From Mycobacterium gordonae (GTDB taxonomy: Bacteria > Actinomycetota > Actinomycetes > Mycobacteriales > Mycobacteriaceae), in assembly GCF_001417955.2 (NCBI RefSeq), contig NZ_LKTM01000190.1:1-64000 (forward strand): DNA of 64,000 nt, in the 5' to 3' direction. Each line of letters starts with the position of its first letter. The first letter of the stretch is position 1. A model generated the notes under the pieces. It saw only the letters and a list, made by a program, of their open reading frames with translations. It did no database searches and had not been told where the DNA came from. Positions 61,971 to 64,000 of the stretch are shown here, in pieces. The translations under genes were made by a program, and so were the position numbers.

Positions 61971-63629
61971 ATGGCCACCGCACTGACCGGCATTCAGCAG
62001 AAGCTGCTGCGCATCGGCGAGTCAGCGCGCGCTGTGAAGCGACTCGCCGAATCGGGCATCCTCGACGTGCGAGACCTGAAGTCGACGGTTCAAGCCGCGA
62101 AACTTTCCGGCGTCTACGGTCCGCAGGCGACCATGACGATCCTGGGCGGCCGCAAGTATGCGATGTTGCCGGCGATCGTCGACGAGCGCGGGGCGTTGAC
62201 GTACGAGGAGGTCGACCACCAGTCCTGGGCGCTGGCTCATGGTTTGAAGTCTCATGGCGTCGCGGCGGGCTCCGTCGTGGGGCTACTGTGTCGCGACCAC
62301 CGCGGCCTGGTCATCGCGATGGCCGCGTGCGGCAAACTCGGCGCCCGCCTGGTGCTGATGAACACCGGATTCGCCAAGCCGCAGTTCGCCGAAGTGTGCC
62401 AGCGCGAGGGTGTGAGTGTGGTGCTGCACGACAGCGAGTTCCTCGGGCTGCTCGACGCCCTGCCTCCCGAGCTGCCGAGGGTGCTGGTCTGGGTCGACGA
62501 GGGCGCCGAGGTGCCGACGGGTGCGCAGACCCTCGATGACATCGTCGCGGCGAACCGCACCGATCCCCTGCCGCCACCGGCTAAATCGGGTGGGTCCGTG
62601 ATTCTCACCAGCGGCACCACCGGCCTACCCAAGGGCGCGCCCCGCGACTCGGTCAATCCCCTCGCGACGGCACAGATCATCGACCGAATTCCTTTCCCGC
62701 GCAAGGGAACCATGGTCATCGTGTCGCCGATTTTTCACAGCACCGGATGGGCCACGTACACCGTGGGCGCCGCGCTGGGCAACAAGGTGGTCACCGCCAG
62801 GCGGTTCAAGCCGGAGCTCACGCTCAAGCTCATCGCCGAGCACCGGGCCGACATGCTGGTCGCGGTCCCGACGATGCTGCACAGGATGGTCGAACTCCCG
62901 CCTGACGTCATCGCGCAGCACGACACCTCGTCTTTGAAGGTGATCCTGGTTGCCGGCTCGGCGCTGAGCCCCGAGCTGTCGTCGCGGGCGCAGGACACCT
63001 TCGGTGACGTCCTCTACAACATGTACGGCTCGACGGAATGCGCCATCGCGACCGTCGCCACCCCAGCCGAGCTTCGCGCCGCGCCAGGCACCGCCGGCCG
63101 CGCTCCGGTGACCTGCGAGGTGGTGCTGTATGACGAACACGACCAACGCGTGACGGGCCCGAATCGTCGCGGGCGGATTTTCGTCCGCAATGGCGCCCCG
63201 TTTTCCGGCTACACCGATGGGCGCAACAAGCAGATCATCGACGGCTACATGTCCAGCGGCGACATGGGCCATTTCACCGAGCAGGGCCTGCTTTTCGTCG
63301 ACGGCCGCGACGACGACATGATCGTCTCGGGCGGGGAGAACGTCTTCCCGCAGGAGGTGGAGAATCTGCTCGAGGAGCGGTCAGACATCGCCGAAGTGGC
63401 TGTGGTGGGTGTCGATGACGTCGAGTTCGGAAAGCGGTTGCGCGCCTTCATCGTTTCCGAGCCGGGCGCCACGCGGGATCCCGCGGAGATCAAGCAGTAC
63501 GTGAAGAACAACCTCGCGCGCCACAAGGTGCCCCGCGACGTGGTATTCGTCGAGGAGCTACCCAGGAACGCGACCGGCAAGCTGCTACGCCGCGTCTTGG
63601 TGGAGATGGACGTCGAGCTGCCTCAGTGA
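61971..63629 (+). CDS. acyl-CoA synthetase (FadD family)
   Basis: A 552-residue ANL-family ligase. A3 motif ILTSGTTGLPKGA, A5 motif NMYGSTECAIAT, A8 region VDGRDDDMIVSGGENVFPQE and catalytic Lys in PRNATGKLLRR. The ~50-residue N-terminal extension (GIQQKLLRIGESARAVKRLA) resembles FadD2/FadD12-type proteins. ATG 61971 follows AAGGAGG at ideal spacing; the longer upstream frame overlaps the dehydrogenase gene. It would activate fatty acids for beta-oxidation or lipid synthesis. Confidence 0.92.
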   Translation: MATALTGIQQKLLRIGESARAVKRLAESGILDVRDLKSTVQAAKLSGVYGPQATMTILGGRKYAMLPAIVDERGALTYEEVDHQSWALAHGLKSHGVAAGSVVGLLCRDHRGLVIAMAACGKLGARLVLMNTGFAKPQFAEVCQREGVSVVLHDSEFLGLLDALPPELPRVLVWVDEGAEVPTGAQTLDDIVAANRTDPLPPPAKSGGSVILTSGTTGLPKGAPRDSVNPLATAQIIDRIPFPRKGTMVIVSPIFHSTGWATYTVGAALGNKVVTARRFKPELTLKLIAEHRADMLVAVPTMLHRMVELPPDVIAQHDTSSLKVILVAGSALSPELSSRAQDTFGDVLYNMYGSTECAIATVATPAELRAAPGTAGRAPVTCEVVLYDEHDQRVTGPNRRGRIFVRNGAPFSGYTDGRNKQIIDGYMSSGDMGHFTEQGLLFVDGRDDDMIVSGGENVFPQEVENLLEERSDIAEVAVVGVDDVEFGKRLRAFIVSEPGATRDPAEIKQYVKNNLARHKVPRDVVFVEELPRNATGKLLRRVLVEMDVELPQ

Positions 63630-63691
63630 CGAGTGGGGCCTGAATAAACACGCCCAGCGGCGAAGACTACGACCACCGCGAGGAGGAAACT

Positions 63692-64000
63692 ATGTGGAAC
63701 ATTGCCTTCACCGCCCTGCTGGTAGCAACATTCGTGTCAGCGGCTGTCGCGCACGCCGACAGTGCTAGCGACTACGTCGCCGCCGTCACATCACAAGGCG
63801 TCATTGCAGACCGAGATGCACTCATTGGAGCTGCAGACGACCTATACAACGCTGCGGTGCAGCAAAACCAGGGCGGCATCTTCGTCGGCATATCCCCCAA
63901 CATCGCCGCAGCTAGCGCACTCAAGCCACACTTGGACTCGACAACCAACAACTCAGCGCCGTCATCCGCGCCGCGCGCAATATCGACTGCCCTCAAAACG
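63692..64000 (+). pseudogene. secreted DUF732-like protein, partial and probably frameshifted
   Basis: ATG 63692 follows AGGAGG and begins a signal peptide (MWNIAFTALLVATFVSAAVA, then HADS). The mature start SASDYVAAVTSQGVIADRDA fits small secreted DUF732-like proteins. Near 63916-63930 the family-like reading switches frame: LGLDNQQLSAVIRAARNIDC, then PQ, in the +2 frame, which has a TAG at 63913 and so cannot be used from the start. The first family Cys also seems replaced by Tyr (DDLYNAA). The frame from the ATG stays open to the window edge. A one-base indel, natural or technical, is the best explanation. Confidence 0.5.

Noticed and set aside
1..64000. tRNA, rRNA, insertion sequence, prophage or integron
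   Set aside because: No cloverleaf-like sequence, transposase, integrase or phage structural gene was seen in the reading.

Overview
The window is high-GC DNA from a slow-growing Mycobacterium outside the tuberculosis complex. The evidence is a PE_PGRS gene, a complete mce operon, mycothiol amidase, many fadD/ech genes, and very close synteny (from memory of H37Rv) with Rv1087 down to Rv1056 in inverted orientation. Several genes present here have no counterpart in that H37Rv stretch, and the PE_PGRS19/20 pair is missing.

Layout. 1-2309: a PE_PGRS gene running off the left edge and its AT-rich upstream region. 2310-18042: conserved block with short-chain Z-prenyl synthase, hemolysin III family protein, a DUF255 thioredoxin-fold protein, mca, greA, metB-pra-cbs, lipU, an SGNH hydrolase, fadA3, an AbiEi/DUF559-like gene bracketed by paired repeats, and a Bax-inhibitor-family membrane protein. 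18304-31633: echA9-echA8-Rv1069c operon, cysteine dioxygenase-rhodanese pair, lpqV, two patatin-like genes with an RHH protein between them, the coupled Rv1059-Rv1062 operon, fadD14 and the Rv1057 beta-propeller. 31914-34283: a divergent ArsR repressor and P1B-4 metal ATPase. 34278-42438: DUF427/dienelactone hydrolase genes and a MarR-controlled sulfotransferase cluster. 42517-43475: an MmpS-like secreted protein and a three-repeat Phd/YefM antitoxin-like protein. 43552-54368: yrbEA-yrbEB-mceABCDEF and its TetR regulator. 54525-60481: a frameshifted small gene, an extremely acidic protein and a six-gene MoxR/DUF58/VWA operon. 60613-64000: a PQQ-type sugar dehydrogenase lipoprotein, an acyl-CoA synthetase and a partial, probably frameshifted secreted protein.

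The most informative regulatory signal is a 16-bp near-palindrome, consensus RACYGTACGTRCRGTC, found four times: upstream of the TetR gene, over two candidate promoters ahead of the mce operon, and exactly in the spacer between perfect TTGACA and TATAAT hexamers ahead of the three-repeat Phd-like gene. This suggests one TetR regulon covering mce lipid import and an orphan antitoxin-like DNA-binding protein. Similarly, TTGACATWGTCAA palindromes sit at the marR promoter and before the sulfotransferase gene. An inverted repeat lies between the ArsR and metal-ATPase genes.

No tRNA, rRNA, CRISPR array, insertion sequence or prophage was seen. Several genes appear to start leaderless (GTG six or seven bases after a -10 box), which is common in mycobacteria. 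Orthologue names are from memory of H37Rv gene order and protein sequences, not from a search.
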